Assembly: GCF_003258295.1 (NCBI RefSeq)
Contig: NZ_QKYN01000117.1
Span: 1 to 64,000, forward strand
DNA: 64,000 nucleotides
Direction: 5' to 3'
Source of the DNA: Streptacidiphilus pinicola
GTDB taxonomy: Bacteria > Actinomycetota > Actinomycetes > Streptomycetales > Streptomycetaceae
Each line of letters begins with the position of its first letter. Position 1 is the stretch's first letter. Of the stretch, positions 49,946-58,694 are shown piece by piece. Made by a program: the position numbers and the translations under genes. The notes below the pieces were generated by a model. The model was not told the DNA's origin and made no database searches. It saw only the letters and a program-made list of their open reading frames with translations.

Positions 49946-51754
49946 ATGTCCCTGAAGCGCCGCGACTTCGTCGCCGGTACCGCCGCGGTCGCGGCCGGTG
50001 CCGCTGTCGCCGCCACCGTGTCCGCCGACCCAGCCCAGGCGGCGGAGGAGCGTCGCCGGCCGCTCACGTACACGTTCACCGTTCTCGGCACCACCGACGT
50101 GCACGGCCATGCACTCAACTGGGACTACTTCACCGACGCCGAGTACGAGGACAAGGCGCAGAACGACGTCGGTCTGGCCAAGATCGCCACCTTGGTGCGG
50201 CAGATCCGCGAGGAGGTCGGCGCGGAGCGTGTCCTGCTGATCGACGCGGGTGACATCATCCAGGGCACCCAGCTCAGCTACTACTACGCCCGTGTCGACC
50301 CGATCGCGGCCAAGCCCGAGAGCAAGGCGCCGCGTCACCCGATGGCGCTGGCCATGAACGCCATGCGGTACGACGCGGCGGCACTGGGCAACCACGAGTT
50401 CAACTACGGCATCGAGACCGTCCGCGCCTTCGAGCGGCAGTGCGACTTCCCGCTGCTGGCGGCGAACGCGATCGACGCGAAGACCAACCGTCCCGCTTTC
50501 CCGCCCTACGTCGTCAAGAAGCTCCGCGTGCCGCACGGCCCGCATCTCAGGGTGGGCATCCTCGGGCTCACCAACCCGGGTATCGCCATCTGGGACAAGG
50601 ACAACGTCTCCGGGAGGATGACCTTCAACGGCATCCCGGAGCAGGCCGCGATCCACGTGCCACGCGTCCGCAGCGCCGGCGCGGACGTGGTGATCGTCTC
50701 CGCGCACTCGGGCATCGACGAGCCCACCTCGTACGGCGACCAGATCCCCTACGCCGAGGACGCCTCGGGCGCGATGGCCGCGCAGGTGCCGGGCATCGAC
50801 GCGGTCCTGGTCGGCCACACCCACAAGGAGGTCTCGCAGCGCATCGTGGTGAACGAGGCGACCGGCAAGCCCGTCGTGCTCTCCGAGCCGTACTGCTGGG
50901 GCTACCGCCTGACCCGTTTCGACTTCGAGGTGACGTTCGTCGACCACGCGTGGCAGGTCACCTCCTGCACGGCGACGACGCTCAACAGCAACACCGTCGA
51001 CGAGGACCCGCACATCGCCGCCCTGGTGGCCAAGGAGCACGCCGCCGTCCGCGGCTACGTCAACCAGACCATCGGCACCTGCACGGAGAACCTCTCCATC
51101 GCCCGCGCGCCGTTCCAGTGCGTGCCGATCGTGGACCTGATCGGCCGCGTCCAGGCGGACACCGTCAAGGCGGCACTGGCGGGCGGCTCCTACGCGAAGC
51201 TGCCGGTGCTGGCACAGGCCGCGCCGTTCAACCGGACGGCCGACCTCCCGGCGGGCACGGTCCGCCTGCGCGACGCGGCCGGACTGTACATCTACGAGAA
51301 CACCCTCGAAGCCAAGCTGATGACCGGTGCGCAGATCCGCGACTACCTGGAGTTCACCGCCGAGTACTTCAACACCCTCGCCGTGGGCGCGCCGATCGAC
51401 GAGGCGGCGCTGACGAACGCGGGCGGCATCCCGGACTACAACTTCGACGAGGTGTACGGCGTCACCTACGACATCGACGTCTCCGAGCCGGTGGGTTCAC
51501 GCATCAAGAACCTGCGGTTCCAGGGGGCTCCGCTGGACGACACCGCGCAGTTCGTCCTGGCGGTCAACAACTACCGCGCCAACGGAGGCGGCAACTTCCC
51601 GCACGTGGCCTCGGCCCAACTGCTGTGGAGCTCCTCGGACGAGATCCGCAACACGATCATTGCCTGGGTGCAGGCCAAGGGCGAGATCAACCCGAAGGAC
51701 TTCTCCGCGGACGGCTGGCGTCTGGTCCGCCAGGGTGTTCCGTTGTACGGGTGA
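49946..51754 (+). CDS. Secreted 5'-nucleotidase/2',3'-cyclic phosphodiesterase (Tat substrate)
   Basis: This 602-residue enzyme of the UshA/CpdB family hydrolyses extracellular nucleotides. The N-terminus is a Tat signal (KRRDFVAGTAAVAAGAAVAA, ending in an AQA-type site at about residue 33). The metallophosphatase domain (about 45-340) has TTDVHGH, LLIDAGDIIQG, ALGNHEFNYG, VVIVSAHSGID and LVGHTHKE. The C-terminal nucleotide-specificity domain (about 370-585) has AGLYIYENTLEAKLMTGAQI and ALTNAGGIPDYN. It probably scavenges phosphate or nucleosides. Its 3' end overlaps a convergent gene by 68 bp. Confidence 0.93.
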   Translation: MSLKRRDFVAGTAAVAAGAAVAATVSADPAQAAEERRRPLTYTFTVLGTTDVHGHALNWDYFTDAEYEDKAQNDVGLAKIATLVRQIREEVGAERVLLIDAGDIIQGTQLSYYYARVDPIAAKPESKAPRHPMALAMNAMRYDAAALGNHEFNYGIETVRAFERQCDFPLLAANAIDAKTNRPAFPPYVVKKLRVPHGPHLRVGILGLTNPGIAIWDKDNVSGRMTFNGIPEQAAIHVPRVRSAGADVVIVSAHSGIDEPTSYGDQIPYAEDASGAMAAQVPGIDAVLVGHTHKEVSQRIVVNEATGKPVVLSEPYCWGYRLTRFDFEVTFVDHAWQVTSCTATTLNSNTVDEDPHIAALVAKEHAAVRGYVNQTIGTCTENLSIARAPFQCVPIVDLIGRVQADTVKAALAGGSYAKLPVLAQAAPFNRTADLPAGTVRLRDAAGLYIYENTLEAKLMTGAQIRDYLEFTAEYFNTLAVGAPIDEAALTNAGGIPDYNFDEVYGVTYDIDVSEPVGSRIKNLRFQGAPLDDTAQFVLAVNNYRANGGGNFPHVASAQLLWSSSDEIRNTIIAWVQAKGEINPKDFSADGWRLVRQGVPLYG

Positions 51755-52157
51755 GGGGAGCCGGGCCCTGGACACCGCCCGGGGCACGCGGGCTCAGCCT
51801 CCTGAGTCCGCGTGCCGCGTCGCGCAACACGGCGTCACGGCCGGGGCCCTGCACAAGGGGCAGCACCGCGCGCAGCGCGTCCGTCAGCTCGTCGACCCGC
51901 GGGCGCGGTACCGGCGCGGGCAGCCCGCAGGCGTTCCACACCGCGGCGAGCGTCGCCCGCGGTCCGTCCGGCGCCGGCGTTCCGAGCGTCAGCGTCGGCC
52001 CGTCGTCGACCGTCAGCCGCACGCTCAGCGCCGGGCCGAGGTACTCCAACCCACCGGGGATCTCGACCGGCCCGGCCCAGCCCTCGTCCAACAGGAACCC
52101 GAGGGATCTCTGTCCGGCCAGGCGTACGACCCTGGCCGGATCCGTTCGCTTGCCCAT
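51687..52157 (-). CDS. Hypothetical protein
   Basis: I do not recognise this 156-residue soluble protein. It begins MGKRTDPARVVRLAGQRSLG and has a beta-type stretch, GPVEIPGGLEYLGPALSVRL, then helical RVDELTDALRAVLPLVQG and a basic, Pro-rich C-terminus. The last 68 bp lie opposite the end of the nucleotidase gene, so the C-terminal tail may be less constrained. The ATG at 52157 is preceded by GCATGGAGGCATG, giving a GGAGG ribosome-binding site. Third-position GC is high. Confidence 0.6.
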   Translation of the reverse strand: MGKRTDPARVVRLAGQRSLGFLLDEGWAGPVEIPGGLEYLGPALSVRLTVDDGPTLTLGTPAPDGPRATLAAVWNACGLPAPVPRPRVDELTDALRAVLPLVQGPGRDAVLRDAARGLRRLSPRAPGGVQGPAPLTRTTEHPGGPDASRPRRSPSG

Positions 52158-52238
52158 GCCTCCATGCTGGCACCGCGGCCGTTCGCTGTCGCCGTCTCGG
52201 ACCGTGGTCGCTCCCTCGCGCCGGTCGCGCGGCGCGGC

Positions 52239-52326
52239 TAGGGTGCACGCCATGAACCTGCTGGTGAGCCGCCGCCATGTGGACCATGGCCGTGTCACCA
52301 CCACGAGTTGTCGCCGCGTCGGCTGA
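52239..52326 (+). CDS. Cysteine-type leader peptide (52252-52326) with its promoter
   Basis: A 24-codon frame from 52252 to 52326 encodes MNLLVSRRHVDHGRV then TTTSCRRVG. The RRHVD-x-x-RV-x-x-x-x-C pattern matches the 'putative leader peptide' family that in actinobacteria precedes sulfur-assimilation and cysteine-related genes and is thought to act by cysteine-dependent attenuation. A -10-like TAGGGT (52239-52244) ends 7 bp before the ATG, so the message is leaderless, as is common for these peptides. No sulfur gene follows; the next coding sequence is a broken fragment. Confidence 0.65.
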
Positions 52327-52461
52327 CGCGGCCTGCACCGGAACTCCTCCGTCCTTCGAGGCCGCTCCACCGGTTCTCCAGCCGAGCGGCCCTCTTCGGT
52401 GTGCCCACCATTCGCGCCCCGGCGAGCATCCCCGCCTCCGCCGCGTTCACCGGCGGCCTGA

Positions 52462-52690
52462 GCCAGCGTCGACCTGAGCCGCGTCGACCTGAACCCCGAC
52501 GGCAACGGCTGCCACCTCGTCTGGAGCGGCGACGTCAAGTCGGCCGCCCTGCCGCGACTCTCGCTCGCGGACGGCAGGATCTGCACCTTCACCGCCTCCG
52601 GCCCCACCCGCCCCCTGGGCGCCCAGACCTTCGCGTCCTACTCCTACGGGGATCCTGCGGATCACCAGTGGCTGAAGAACACGTCCTGCG
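52462..52690 (+). pseudogene. Coding remnant behind the leader peptide
   Basis: In one frame this stretch has strongly coding codon use (nearly all third positions G or C) and reads as a plausible domain: VDLSRVDLNPDGNGCHLVW, ALPRLSLADGRICTFTASGP, TFASYSYG and DHQWLKNTSC. A stop codon (52459-52461) cuts it off from upstream. The preceding sequence (about 52410-52460) is open in another frame (IPASAAFTGGLSQ), as expected after a frameshift. I think it is the C-terminal part of a decayed, probably exported, protein. The rest of the 430-bp gap (52327-52756) shows a TAGGGT -10-like element at 52692-52697 for the next gene. Confidence 0.4.
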
Positions 52691-52756
52691 CTAGGGTGCG
52701 CGCTGCTTGTCCAGCCCACCCGAACGTCAGCTTCGCGTCAACCCAGGGGATTTCGC

Positions 52757-53494
52757 ATGCCGCACATCCGTCTCGCCGCACGAGCTGCTGTGCTTCTCGG
52801 CGTCCTGAGCAGCGGTCTCCCGTTGGCGACCGTCCAGGCGGGCGCGGCCGCCCCCGACTTCGCACCTCCCGTCTCGGTCACCACCGACGCCTCCACCTAT
52901 GCCTACGGGGCCTGGGCGAAGGTCACCGTCCATGTCGGGGCCGATGCCGCCGGCGCCGGCGACTCCGCGACCATCGTCGCCGAGTCGGTCAATGACCTGA
53001 GGCCCGTGGTCAAGACCGGTGTCGTCGACGCCAAGGGAGACGTCGTCGAGTACTTCCGCCTCTGGAAGGACACGACGTTCCAGGTGACCGGTTGGGACAA
53101 GGCCAACGGTTCGAGGCAGGTCTCCCGGTCGGTCGCCGTCCGGGCCGGCCTGAACGAGCGGCTCGGTGGCTACTACCGCACCACTCACGTCGGGCGCACC
53201 ATGTACCGGGTCTTCCGCGCCTGGAGCCGTCCGCAGTTGAGCGTCGTGGTGGCCCCCGACGACAAGTCCTCGCAGTCCGTGGTCTTTCGGGTGCAGGAGT
53301 ACGTCCGTGGGGCCTGGCGCACCATCTCCACCTCTGTGTCCCTGCCGCTGGACGGGACCGGCAGGGCGGGGGTCGGACTGCTGCTCGACAACTCGCAGAC
53401 CGGCCACCTGTACCGGTTCGACGTCCGCTACGGCGGCGACGACGAGAACGTCGCCACGGACGGTGCGTGGTTGTACTACACCGTCCGTGGCTGA
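52757..53494 (+). CDS. Secreted beta-rich hypothetical protein
   Basis: This 245-residue protein has a Sec signal peptide (about residues 1-32, RLAARAAVLLGVLSSGLPLA, cleavage near AGA/AAP). The mature part looks like two Ig-like beta sandwiches: about 38-120 (SVTTDASTYAYGAWAKVTVHV, ending in a TTFQVTGWDKANGS strand) and about 140-245 (YRVFRAWSRPQLSVVV, RVQEYVRGAWRTIST, LYRFDVRYGGDDENV). There are no cysteines in the mature part. The ATG follows AGGGGATTTCGC. Function unknown; it converges on the ABC exporter genes with 5 bp between stops. Confidence 0.78.
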   Translation: MPHIRLAARAAVLLGVLSSGLPLATVQAGAAAPDFAPPVSVTTDASTYAYGAWAKVTVHVGADAAGAGDSATIVAESVNDLRPVVKTGVVDAKGDVVEYFRLWKDTTFQVTGWDKANGSRQVSRSVAVRAGLNERLGGYYRTTHVGRTMYRVFRAWSRPQLSVVVAPDDKSSQSVVFRVQEYVRGAWRTISTSVSLPLDGTGRAGVGLLLDNSQTGHLYRFDVRYGGDDENVATDGAWLYYTVRG

Positions 53495-53499
53495 GCGAG

Positions 53500-55383
53500 C
53501 TACACCAGGCTGTCGCGCCAGGCCGCGTGCAGACGCGCGAAGCGGCCGGTGCCGGCGATCAGGTCGGCTGGGGTGCCGTCTTCGACGATGTGGCCCTGGT
53601 CCATGACGAGGACGCGGTCGGCGATCTCCACCGTGGAGAGGCGGTGGGCGATGATGACCGCCGTGCGGCCCGAGAGGACCGTGGACATGGCGCGTTGGAC
53701 CGCCTGTTCGCCGGGGACGTCCAGGGAGGACGTGGCCTCGTCGAGGATCAGCACCGCCGGGTCCGCCAGCAGGGCGCGGGCGAAGGCGACCAGCTGGCGC
53801 TGGCCGGCGGAGATGCGGCCGCCGCGCTTGCGGACGTCGGTGTCGAAGCCCTCCGGGAGCGCGGCGATGAACTCGTACGCGCCGATCGCCTTCGCGGCCG
53901 CCTCGATCTCCTCGCGGGAGGCGTCGGGGCGGCCGATGGCGATGTTCTCGGCCACCGTGCCGGAGAAGAGGAACGACTCCTGCGTCACCATGACCACGCC
54001 GCGCCGCAGTTCGGGCGTGGCCAGGTCCCGCAGGTCCACGCCGTCGAGGGTGACGCGGCCCTCGGTCGGGTCGTAGAAGCGGGCCAGCAGCTTGGCGAGC
54101 GTGGACTTGCCCGCGCCCGTCGCGCCGACGACGGCGACGCTCTGACCGGCCGGGAGGCGCAGGTCGAAGCGGGGCAGCACCTGCTTGCCGGTGCGGTAGG
54201 CGAAGGCGACGCCGTCGAAGTCGACCGCGCGGCCCGGGAGCGCGTCGTCCGTCCTGGCCGGCAGCGTGACCGGCTCGGCGGGCTCCGGCACCGACGGCTC
54301 GTGGGCCAGCAGACCGGCGATTTTCTCCAGCGCGGCCGAGGCCGACTGATAGCTGTTCAGGAACATCGCCACCTGGTCGACCGGGTCGAACAGCCGGCGC
54401 AGGTACAGCACCGCGGCGGCCAGCACGCCCAGCTGCAGGCTGCCCTGGGTGACCAGCACCGCGCCCCAGATCACCACGCCGGTGATCCAGATGTTGGCCG
54501 TGGCGCGCGAGGAGACGACGAACCGGGCCATCGACAGCAGACCCTGCGCGTTGGCCTCGGTGTACTCGCCGTTGGAGACGGCGAAGGCCTGCTCGTTGGC
54601 GGACTCGCGGCGGAACGCCTGGACCGGGCGGATGCCGTTCATGGTCTCGGTGAAACGGACGATGACCTGGGCCACCGCCGTGCGCGAGCGCCGGTAGATG
54701 ACCTGCGAGCGGCGCCGGTAGCCGCGGGTGAAGAAGTAGATCGGCACCACCGAGGCCAGTGAGGCCAGGCCCAGGCGCCAGTCCATGACCAGCAGCAGCA
54801 CGGCGATGTAGAGCACCGAGAGGATCACCGAGAGCAGCTCCTGCAGACCCTCGTTGAGCAGTTCGCGCACGGCGTCGACGTCGCTGGTGGCGCGGGAGAT
54901 GATCCGGCCCGAGGTGTAGCGCTCGTGGAAGTCGAGCGAGAGCGCCTGGGCGTGCCGGAAGATCCGCTTGCGCATCTCCAGCAGGATGGCCTGGTTGACC
55001 ACCCCGGAGAGCCGGATGAAGCTGCGCTGCAGCAGCGTGGCGATCGCCGCGCAGCCGAGGTAGCCCGCGGCCACCGCGATCAGCGGGCCGGCGTCGTGGT
55101 CGCGCAGGGCCGGGATGGCGCGGTCGATGGCGTACGACACCAGCAGCGGGCCCACCTGCAGTGCCGCCTGCTGGAGCGTGATCAGCAACATCGCCAGCGC
55201 GACGCGCGCCTTGTGCGGGCCGAGCAGCGAGCGCAGCAGCGCCCGGGGCGCGCCGGGCGGGACGGGGATGTCCTCGCCGTCAGCGGACGCGGGCGGGATC
55301 CGGTCCTCCTCGGCGAGGACCGCGTCGGGGGAGGGGCCCTGCTCCGTGACGGCCCGGCTCTCCTCGGTCTCGGTGACGCTCAT
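53500..55383 (-). CDS. ABC exporter half-transporter, catalytic partner
   Basis: This 627-residue protein fuses a six-span membrane domain (about 55-345) to an ATPase domain (about 385-627). Walker A is GATGAGKST, the signature is RISAGQRQLVAFARA (ISAGQ instead of LSGGQ), Walker B is VLILDEATSSLD with the catalytic Glu, and the H-loop is IIAHRLSTV. The ATG overlaps the stop of the preceding ABC gene by 4 bp (ATGA), so the two are made together and form a heterodimer. Substrate may be a lipid, peptide or drug; context does not say. Confidence 0.92.
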   Translation of the reverse strand: MSVTETEESRAVTEQGPSPDAVLAEEDRIPPASADGEDIPVPPGAPRALLRSLLGPHKARVALAMLLITLQQAALQVGPLLVSYAIDRAIPALRDHDAGPLIAVAAGYLGCAAIATLLQRSFIRLSGVVNQAILLEMRKRIFRHAQALSLDFHERYTSGRIISRATSDVDAVRELLNEGLQELLSVILSVLYIAVLLLVMDWRLGLASLASVVPIYFFTRGYRRRSQVIYRRSRTAVAQVIVRFTETMNGIRPVQAFRRESANEQAFAVSNGEYTEANAQGLLSMARFVVSSRATANIWITGVVIWGAVLVTQGSLQLGVLAAAVLYLRRLFDPVDQVAMFLNSYQSASAALEKIAGLLAHEPSVPEPAEPVTLPARTDDALPGRAVDFDGVAFAYRTGKQVLPRFDLRLPAGQSVAVVGATGAGKSTLAKLLARFYDPTEGRVTLDGVDLRDLATPELRRGVVMVTQESFLFSGTVAENIAIGRPDASREEIEAAAKAIGAYEFIAALPEGFDTDVRKRGGRISAGQRQLVAFARALLADPAVLILDEATSSLDVPGEQAVQRAMSTVLSGRTAVIIAHRLSTVEIADRVLVMDQGHIVEDGTPADLIAGTGRFARLHAAWRDSLV

Positions 55384-57227
55384 CGCACCAGGCTCCCGTC
55401 CTCGGCTCGCTCGCCCGACATCAGTTCCCGGTACTCCGGGCTCGACTCCAGCAGTTCGTGATGGGTGCCGACGGCGGTGATCCGCCCGTCGGCCAGTAGC
55501 GCCACCCGGTCGGCCAGCTGCACCGTGCTGGGGCGGTGCGCGACCACCAGCGCCGTGGTGCCGGCGAGCACCTGGCGCAGCGCCTGCTCGACCAGCGCCT
55601 CGGTGTGGACGTCCAGTGCGGACAGCGGGTCGTCCAGCACCAGGAAGTCCGGAGCGCCGACGACGGCGCGGGCCAGCGCGAGCCGCTGGCGCTGGCCGCC
55701 GGACAGGCTCAGGCCCTGCTCGCCGACCTGGGTCGCCGGGCCCTCGGGCAGGGTGCGGACGAACTGCGCCTGCGCGACGTCCAGCGCCCGCTGCAGCGCC
55801 TCCTCGCCCGCGTCGGGCGCGCCCATCAGCACGTTCTCGCTGACGGAGGCGGAGAAGAGGGTCGGGTCCTCGAAGGCCATCGAGACCAGCTCGCGCAGCC
55901 GGGCGCGGGGGATCTCGCGGATGTTCGTGCCGTCCAGGGTGATCCGGCCGCCGTCGATCTCGTAGAGGCGGGGGAGCAGCGCGGTCAGCGTGGTCTTGCC
56001 GCTGCCGGTCAGGCCGACCAGCGCCATCGTCTCGCCGGAGCGGACGTGCAGGTCGAGGCCGCTCAGCAGGTCGGCGGAGTCGGCGGGCGCGTCCGGGTAG
56101 CGGAAGCGCACGCCCTCCAGCCGGATGCCGTCCCGCGTCGACGTGACGACCGGCTCGCGGGCGTCGGCGGAGGCCTCGGTCCCGGGGACCGTGTCGTCCG
56201 CCGCGTCCGCCGGGCGGGCGTCCATGACCTCGTAGAAACGATCCGTCGCGGTGGCGGCCTCGTTGCTGTAGGCCAGCAACCAGCCGAGCGACTCGACCGG
56301 CCAGCGCAGCGACAGCGCCGTGGAGAGGAAGCCGACCAGCGTGCCCGCGGTGGTGCTGCCGTGGGCCACCTGGACCACGCCCACCGCCAGCGAGACGCCG
56401 AGGGCGAGCTCGGGCAGGCCGACGATGACCGCCCAGAGGTCGGCCAGCAGCCGGGCCTTCTTCAGCTCGGTCTCGCGCAGCAGCTCGGCCTGGGCGCGGT
56501 AGCGGGCGGCCATGGTGCGGTGCCGGCCGAAGGACTTGAGGATCCGGATGCCCAGCACCGACTCCTCCAGCACCGTGGCCAGGTCGCCGTTCTGGTCCTG
56601 GGCGAGGCGGGCGGCGGCCGAGTAGCGGCGCTCGAAGTAGGAGCAGAGCAGGATCAGCGGGACCGCCGGAAGCACCGTGATCAGCGCCAGCTGCCAGTCC
56701 AGGCCGAACATGATGCCGATCCCGGTCAGGAAGACCGAGGAGTTGACGATCAGGAAGACCAGCGGGAAGGCCAGGAAGAGCCGGATGGTGTACATGTCGG
56801 ACGTCGCCCGCGACAGCAGCTGGCCCGAGGCCCATCGGTCGTGGAAGGAGACGGGCAGCCGCTGCAGCTTGGCGTAGAGGTCCGCGCGCATCCGCAGCTC
56901 GACGTCGGCCAGCGGGCGGGCCACGAACCAGCGGCGCATGCCGAACAGGCCCGCCTCCATCAGGCCGAGCACGAGCAGCAGCAGACCCTGCTGCCACAGC
57001 CCGCCGGTGTCCCGGTGGGCGACCGGGCCGTCGACGATGTTCTTCAGCACCAGCGGGATCACCAGCGCCGAGAGCGAGGCGAGCAGCGCCGAGACGGTGG
57101 AGGCCGTCAGGCGCCAGCGGATCGGCCGGACGTACGGCCACAGCCGCAGCAGCGAGCGGGTCGCGGAGTGCTTGCGGTTCCGGTCGGGGGGTCGGGGGGA
57201 GGGCTGGGGTTCCGGCTGCGTCGACAC
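55380..57227 (-). CDS. ABC exporter half-transporter, degenerate-site partner
   Basis: This 615-residue protein has the same layout: membrane domain (about 25-335), ATPase domain (about 370-615). Walker A is GLTGSGKTT, the signature LSLSGGQRQRLALARA is canonical, but after Walker B the catalytic Glu is Asp (FLVLDDPLSALD). With its partner this gives one canonical and one degenerate ATP site, as in heterodimeric exporters such as TM287/288. The GTG at 57227 follows a -10-like TACAGT by 7 bp (CCGAAAG), so the message is likely leaderless. An upstream TGAGGG at 17 bp spacing is a weak -35. Confidence 0.91.
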   Translation of the reverse strand: MSTQPEPQPSPRPPDRNRKHSATRSLLRLWPYVRPIRWRLTASTVSALLASLSALVIPLVLKNIVDGPVAHRDTGGLWQQGLLLLVLGLMEAGLFGMRRWFVARPLADVELRMRADLYAKLQRLPVSFHDRWASGQLLSRATSDMYTIRLFLAFPLVFLIVNSSVFLTGIGIMFGLDWQLALITVLPAVPLILLCSYFERRYSAAARLAQDQNGDLATVLEESVLGIRILKSFGRHRTMAARYRAQAELLRETELKKARLLADLWAVIVGLPELALGVSLAVGVVQVAHGSTTAGTLVGFLSTALSLRWPVESLGWLLAYSNEAATATDRFYEVMDARPADAADDTVPGTEASADAREPVVTSTRDGIRLEGVRFRYPDAPADSADLLSGLDLHVRSGETMALVGLTGSGKTTLTALLPRLYEIDGGRITLDGTNIREIPRARLRELVSMAFEDPTLFSASVSENVLMGAPDAGEEALQRALDVAQAQFVRTLPEGPATQVGEQGLSLSGGQRQRLALARAVVGAPDFLVLDDPLSALDVHTEALVEQALRQVLAGTTALVVAHRPSTVQLADRVALLADGRITAVGTHHELLESSPEYRELMSGERAEDGSLVR

Positions 57228-57296
57228 CTTTCGGACTGTAGACGGAGGGACTGACAGCCCTCATCCCAATTTCCGCCCCTTACAGGGCGGCCCTCC

Positions 57297-58025
57297 TCAT
57301 CCTGGCAGCTGCACCAGCACGTTTCCGCTGCCGTCCACCACGGCCAGGCTCTGGATGTCCGAGGAGCCGACGGAGGTGGAGGCCGGGACCGTGGTCGCCG
57401 CGCTGTAGCCGGACCCCCACGTGCCGGCCGTCTCGGTGCGGCCGTCCCGGGCGTGGACGACCAGGTGGCAGGTGACCCCCAGGGGCAGGTTGCCCAGCTT
57501 GAGCTGCACCTGGGTGCCCCAGTTCTCCGGCGTCAGTGCCGCCGAGGCGGTCACGTGGGTGCCCGGGTCCACGGCGGACACCGTCGTGGTGGGACTCGCT
57601 GCGGTGGGCGTCGTCGGCTGTGCGCCCCCCACGTACACCCATGCGCCGACGGCCGCCGCCGCTCCGGCCAGCGCGACCCCGGCCGCGAGCAGCACCCGCC
57701 GCCGCGGCCGACGGTGGCTCGGGCGCGGGGGCGTCCCGGCGGCTCGCTGCCCGGCCGCCGGGATCGGCCCCGTGTGGGCTGCCGCGTGCGACGCGTCCTG
57801 CGACGCCTCGTGCGACGCGGTGAGGGTCTGCGCGGCGGCCGCGGTCTCCTCCAGCTCCTCGAACGGAGTCCGCCGCAGCAGGCCCGGCAGCGGCGCCATC
57901 GCCATCAGCTCCGCCTGGCACTCCGCGCACCCCGCGAGGTGCGCCTCCAGCGCCGCCCGTTCCTCGGGATCGAGGGCCCCGAGCAGGTAGGCGCCGAGCT
58001 GGACGCTCTCCTGGCATGTCGTCAT
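57297..58025 (-). CDS. Membrane anti-sigma factor with zinc-binding motif
   Basis: This 242-residue protein has an N-terminal anti-sigma domain with H29-x3-C33-x2-C36 (EAHLAGCAECQAEL), the zinc-associated anti-sigma signature. A linker follows, then one membrane span (about 111-132, VLLAAGVALAGAAAAVGAWV) and an outside domain (about 140-242) resembling the anti-sigma-K C-terminal sensor (ENWGTQVQLKLGNLPLGVTC, HLVVHARDGRTETAGTWG). It would hold the ECF sigma factor at the membrane until a signal arrives. Its ATG overlaps the sigma gene stop by 4 bp, so both are made in equal amounts. Confidence 0.9.
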   Translation of the reverse strand: MTTCQESVQLGAYLLGALDPEERAALEAHLAGCAECQAELMAMAPLPGLLRRTPFEELEETAAAAQTLTASHEASQDASHAAAHTGPIPAAGQRAAGTPPRPSHRRPRRRVLLAAGVALAGAAAAVGAWVYVGGAQPTTPTAASPTTTVSAVDPGTHVTASAALTPENWGTQVQLKLGNLPLGVTCHLVVHARDGRTETAGTWGSGYSAATTVPASTSVGSSDIQSLAVVDGSGNVLVQLPG

Positions 58026-58552
58026 CGGGATGTCACTCCTCTCTCCTCCAGAACGTTCCGTAGTGCCCGCAATCCGTAGTAGCAGCGGGACTTGACCGTG
58101 CCCGGCGGGATGCCCAGGTGCTCGGCCGTCTCGGCCACGCTGCGGCGCAGGTAGTAGACCTCGATCAGCACCTCGCGGTGCTCGGCGCGCAGGCCGCGCA
58201 TCGCCTCCAGCAGCTGCCAGCGCTCCAGCATCCGGTCCAGCTCCGCCTCGCTGTCGTCGGCGAGGCCGCCCCGGTCGTCCTCCGGTAAGGGCGCCTCGGC
58301 CGGTCTGGCGCGGGCCCGCCGGTAGGCGGAGACCGCCAGGTTGTGGGCGACCGTGTGCAGCCACGGCGCGGCCCGGTCGACGTCGAGCGCGTCCCGGTGC
58401 TGCCAGGCCCGCAGGAAGGTCTCCTGGGTCAGGTCCTCCGCACGCTGGTAGTCGCCGCCGACCAGTCTCAGCACATGACCGAGCACCGACCGTCCGTGGC
58501 GCGCGTACAGCGCGGCGACGAAGGCCGCATCCGGGGTCGGTGCGGAGTCCAC
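58022..58552 (-). CDS. ECF sigma factor
   Basis: This 176-residue extracytoplasmic-function sigma factor has region 2 (VAALYARHGRSVLGHVLRL, QRAEDLTQETFLRAWQHRD, APWLHTVAHNLAVSAYRRARA) and region 4 (EHREVLIEVYYLRRSVAETAEHLG, IPPGTVKSRCYYGLRALR). The GTG at 58552 has only GGAG at 2 bp, but lies 6 bp after the CGTACT -10 of the predicted self-promoter, so the message should be leaderless. The frame continues upstream without sigma-like sequence. It is encoded with its anti-sigma and faces a COG4315-type lipoprotein gene with a twin promoter. Confidence 0.92.
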   Translation of the reverse strand: MDSAPTPDAAFVAALYARHGRSVLGHVLRLVGGDYQRAEDLTQETFLRAWQHRDALDVDRAAPWLHTVAHNLAVSAYRRARARPAEAPLPEDDRGGLADDSEAELDRMLERWQLLEAMRGLRAEHREVLIEVYYLRRSVAETAEHLGIPPGTVKSRCYYGLRALRNVLEERGVTSR

Positions 58553-58555
58553 GTC

Positions 58556-58587
58556 TCCAGTACGCGCCCGCCGGGCGTTCGGTTCAA
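58556..58587 (-). promoter_or_regulatory. Predicted ECF promoter of the sigma/anti-sigma operon
   Basis: On the minus strand: -35 TTGAAC (58587 down to 58582), exactly 17 bp, then CGTACTGGA (58564 down to 58556), and the sigma start codon at once after. The same -35 type, spacing and CGTACTGGA appear in the divergent promoter, which supports autoregulation by this sigma factor. Confidence 0.72.
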
Positions 58588-58604
58588 GCCGCCGCCGGCT
58601 CGGG

Positions 58605-58636
58605 TTGAAAGCCGGCCCGCCGCGCGGCGTACTGGA
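58605..58636 (+). promoter_or_regulatory. Predicted ECF promoter of the lipoprotein gene
   Basis: -35 TTGAAA (58605-58610), exactly 17 bp, then CGTACTGGA (58628-58636). Predicted start near 58640 gives a leader of about 55 bases before the ATG at 58695. Confidence 0.72.
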
Positions 58637-58694
58637 AGGTGGGATCTTTCCCGACGCACGTCCGAGGGGCTGTGCCCGCTGAGGAGATGTGATC

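Noticed and set aside
55384-57264. Extension of the catalytic ABC half-transporter into a 1254-residue fusion
   Set aside because: The extra sequence is an out-of-frame shadow of the partner gene; the real ATG at 55383 overlaps that partner's stop.
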